Part shown: positions 63,452 to 64,000 of the stretch, piece by piece
Layout: every line of letters begins with the position of its first letter
Numbering within the stretch: the first letter of the stretch is position 1
Source of the DNA: Xanthomonas euroxanthea
GTDB taxonomy: Bacteria; Pseudomonadota; Gammaproteobacteria; Xanthomonadales; Xanthomonadaceae
Assembly: GCF_900476395.1 (NCBI RefSeq)
Contig: NZ_UIHB01000005.1
Coordinates: forward strand, 186,001 to 250,000
Length of the DNA: 64,000 nucleotides
Direction: 5' to 3'
The notes under the pieces: model-generated
Seen by the model: the letters and a program-made list of their open reading frames with translations, nothing else
Databases searched by the model: none
Told to the model about the DNA's origin: nothing
Translations under genes and position numbers: made by a program

Positions 63452-64000
63452 ATGCCCATTCCTTCTTCCCAAGTACAGCCTCTGGACATCTTATGGCAGG
63501 CGCCTGTCATCATCTGGACCCTGCTGGCTGGCGAGGGAGTCGCGGCAGTGCTGGCTCTCGCCCCTACCTTGGACGAAAATCGCTGGGTCTACTTTGGCCT
63601 TGCTTCTCTGGCGGTGCAATGGGTAGCGCTACTGACACTCACATGTCTGTATGGATTACGTCATCGATTGGCGGCGCTGAAGCCACTGCACATCGCCACC
63701 TTGTCCCTGGGACTTATGCTGGGATGTACCTGGGCGGTGTGCATTGCGACGTGGGCAACATTACATGAAGCGTGGAGTGCTACTCCACGCGAATGGATAT
63801 TGACTTTCCTCCGTACTACAGGAATTGCGCTCACGGTCGGCATTCTAAGCTTGCTGGCATTCCACAATCACTGGAGGGCAAGGCAGTTGGCGGTACAAGC
63901 CCAGCAGGCACAATTGGATGCACTGCGTGCACGAATACGACCGCATTTTCTTTTCAATACACTTAACACAGGAGCTGCTCTTATCCACGGGCATCCCGAA
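63452..64000 (+). CDS. LytS/AlgZ-FimS-like sensor histidine kinase (partial)
   Basis: ATG at 63452; 183 codons are open to the right window edge, so the catalytic ATP-binding domain is missing. Four membrane helices come first (APVIIWTLLAGEGVAAVLAL, VYFGLASLAVQWVALLTLTCLYGL, IATLSLGLMLGCTWAVCIATW and TTGIALTVGILSLLAFHNHW). Then comes the start of the His_kinase domain with RARIRPHFLFNTLNT; the His is the expected phosphoacceptor of this LytS-type family. AlgZ/FimS of Pseudomonas has the same design and, with AlgR, controls the minor pilin operon, which here is divergent. Confidence 0.9.
   Translation, partial: MPIPSSQVQPLDILWQAPVIIWTLLAGEGVAAVLALAPTLDENRWVYFGLASLAVQWVALLTLTCLYGLRHRLAALKPLHIATLSLGLMLGCTWAVCIATWATLHEAWSATPREWILTFLRTTGIALTVGILSLLAFHNHWRARQLAVQAQQAQLDALRARIRPHFLFNTLNTGAALIHGHPE

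Overview
This window is a chromosomal segment of a Xanthomonas species. The evidence is a complete xanthan gum operon (gumB to gumM, then gumN, gumO, gumP) next to tRNA-Pro and ihfA, high GC content, and a Xanthomonadales-type chromosomal VirB/VirD4 type IV secretion system (T4SS) between maltodextrin genes and uvrB. The layout recalls the X. citri / X. axonopodis group, but the species is not proven from this sequence alone.

Region 1 (1-18.3 kb, all minus strand): exopolysaccharide. GumD loads glucose-1-phosphate on undecaprenyl phosphate; GumM, GumH, GumK and GumI extend it to the pentasaccharide; GumF, GumG and GumL add acetyl and pyruvyl groups; GumJ flips it, GumE polymerises it, and GumC with GumB exports it. 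Downstream come a small cupin, GumN (TraB-like) and a tight trio of FabH-like ketosynthase (gumO), metallo-beta-lactamase-fold hydrolase (gumP) and an extended SDR cut by the window edge.

Region 2 (18.7-26.6 kb, minus strand): housekeeping. tRNA-Pro(GGG), a MerR-type regulator, ihfA, pheT, pheS, rplT, rpmI, infC (with a non-AUG AUC start) and thrS. The rplT-pheS gap carries three consecutive hairpins.

Region 3 (26.9-41.4 kb): a maltodextrin/starch utilisation locus. It holds a LacI-family regulator, a secreted GH13 amylase, an MFS sugar transporter, a six-hairpin glucosidase, a GH97 alpha-glucosidase, a TonB-dependent receptor and an XgtA-type GH13 alpha-glucosidase. The same 14-base semi-palindrome (TGCATACGTATTCA) lies in front of three transcription units, which makes it the likely operator of the local LacI regulator.

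Region 4 (41.7-52.8 kb, minus strand): the T4SS genes virD4, virB7-B11, virB1-B4 and a small leading ORF. VirB5, VirB6 and the usual effector/immunity genes are not present beside VirB4. A 66-codon upstream ORF with a strong ribosome binding site overlaps the virB7 start.

Region 5 (53.3-64 kb): tRNA-Val(GAC), uvrB, a lone FimT/GspH-type pseudopilin, tRNA-Asn(GTT), and a lower-GC type IV pilus minor-pilin operon (fimT-pilV-pilW-pilX-pilY1-pilE, minus strand). Divergent from it is an AlgZ/FimS-like (LytS family) sensor kinase, truncated by the window end. No rRNA, CRISPR array, insertion sequence or prophage was seen.
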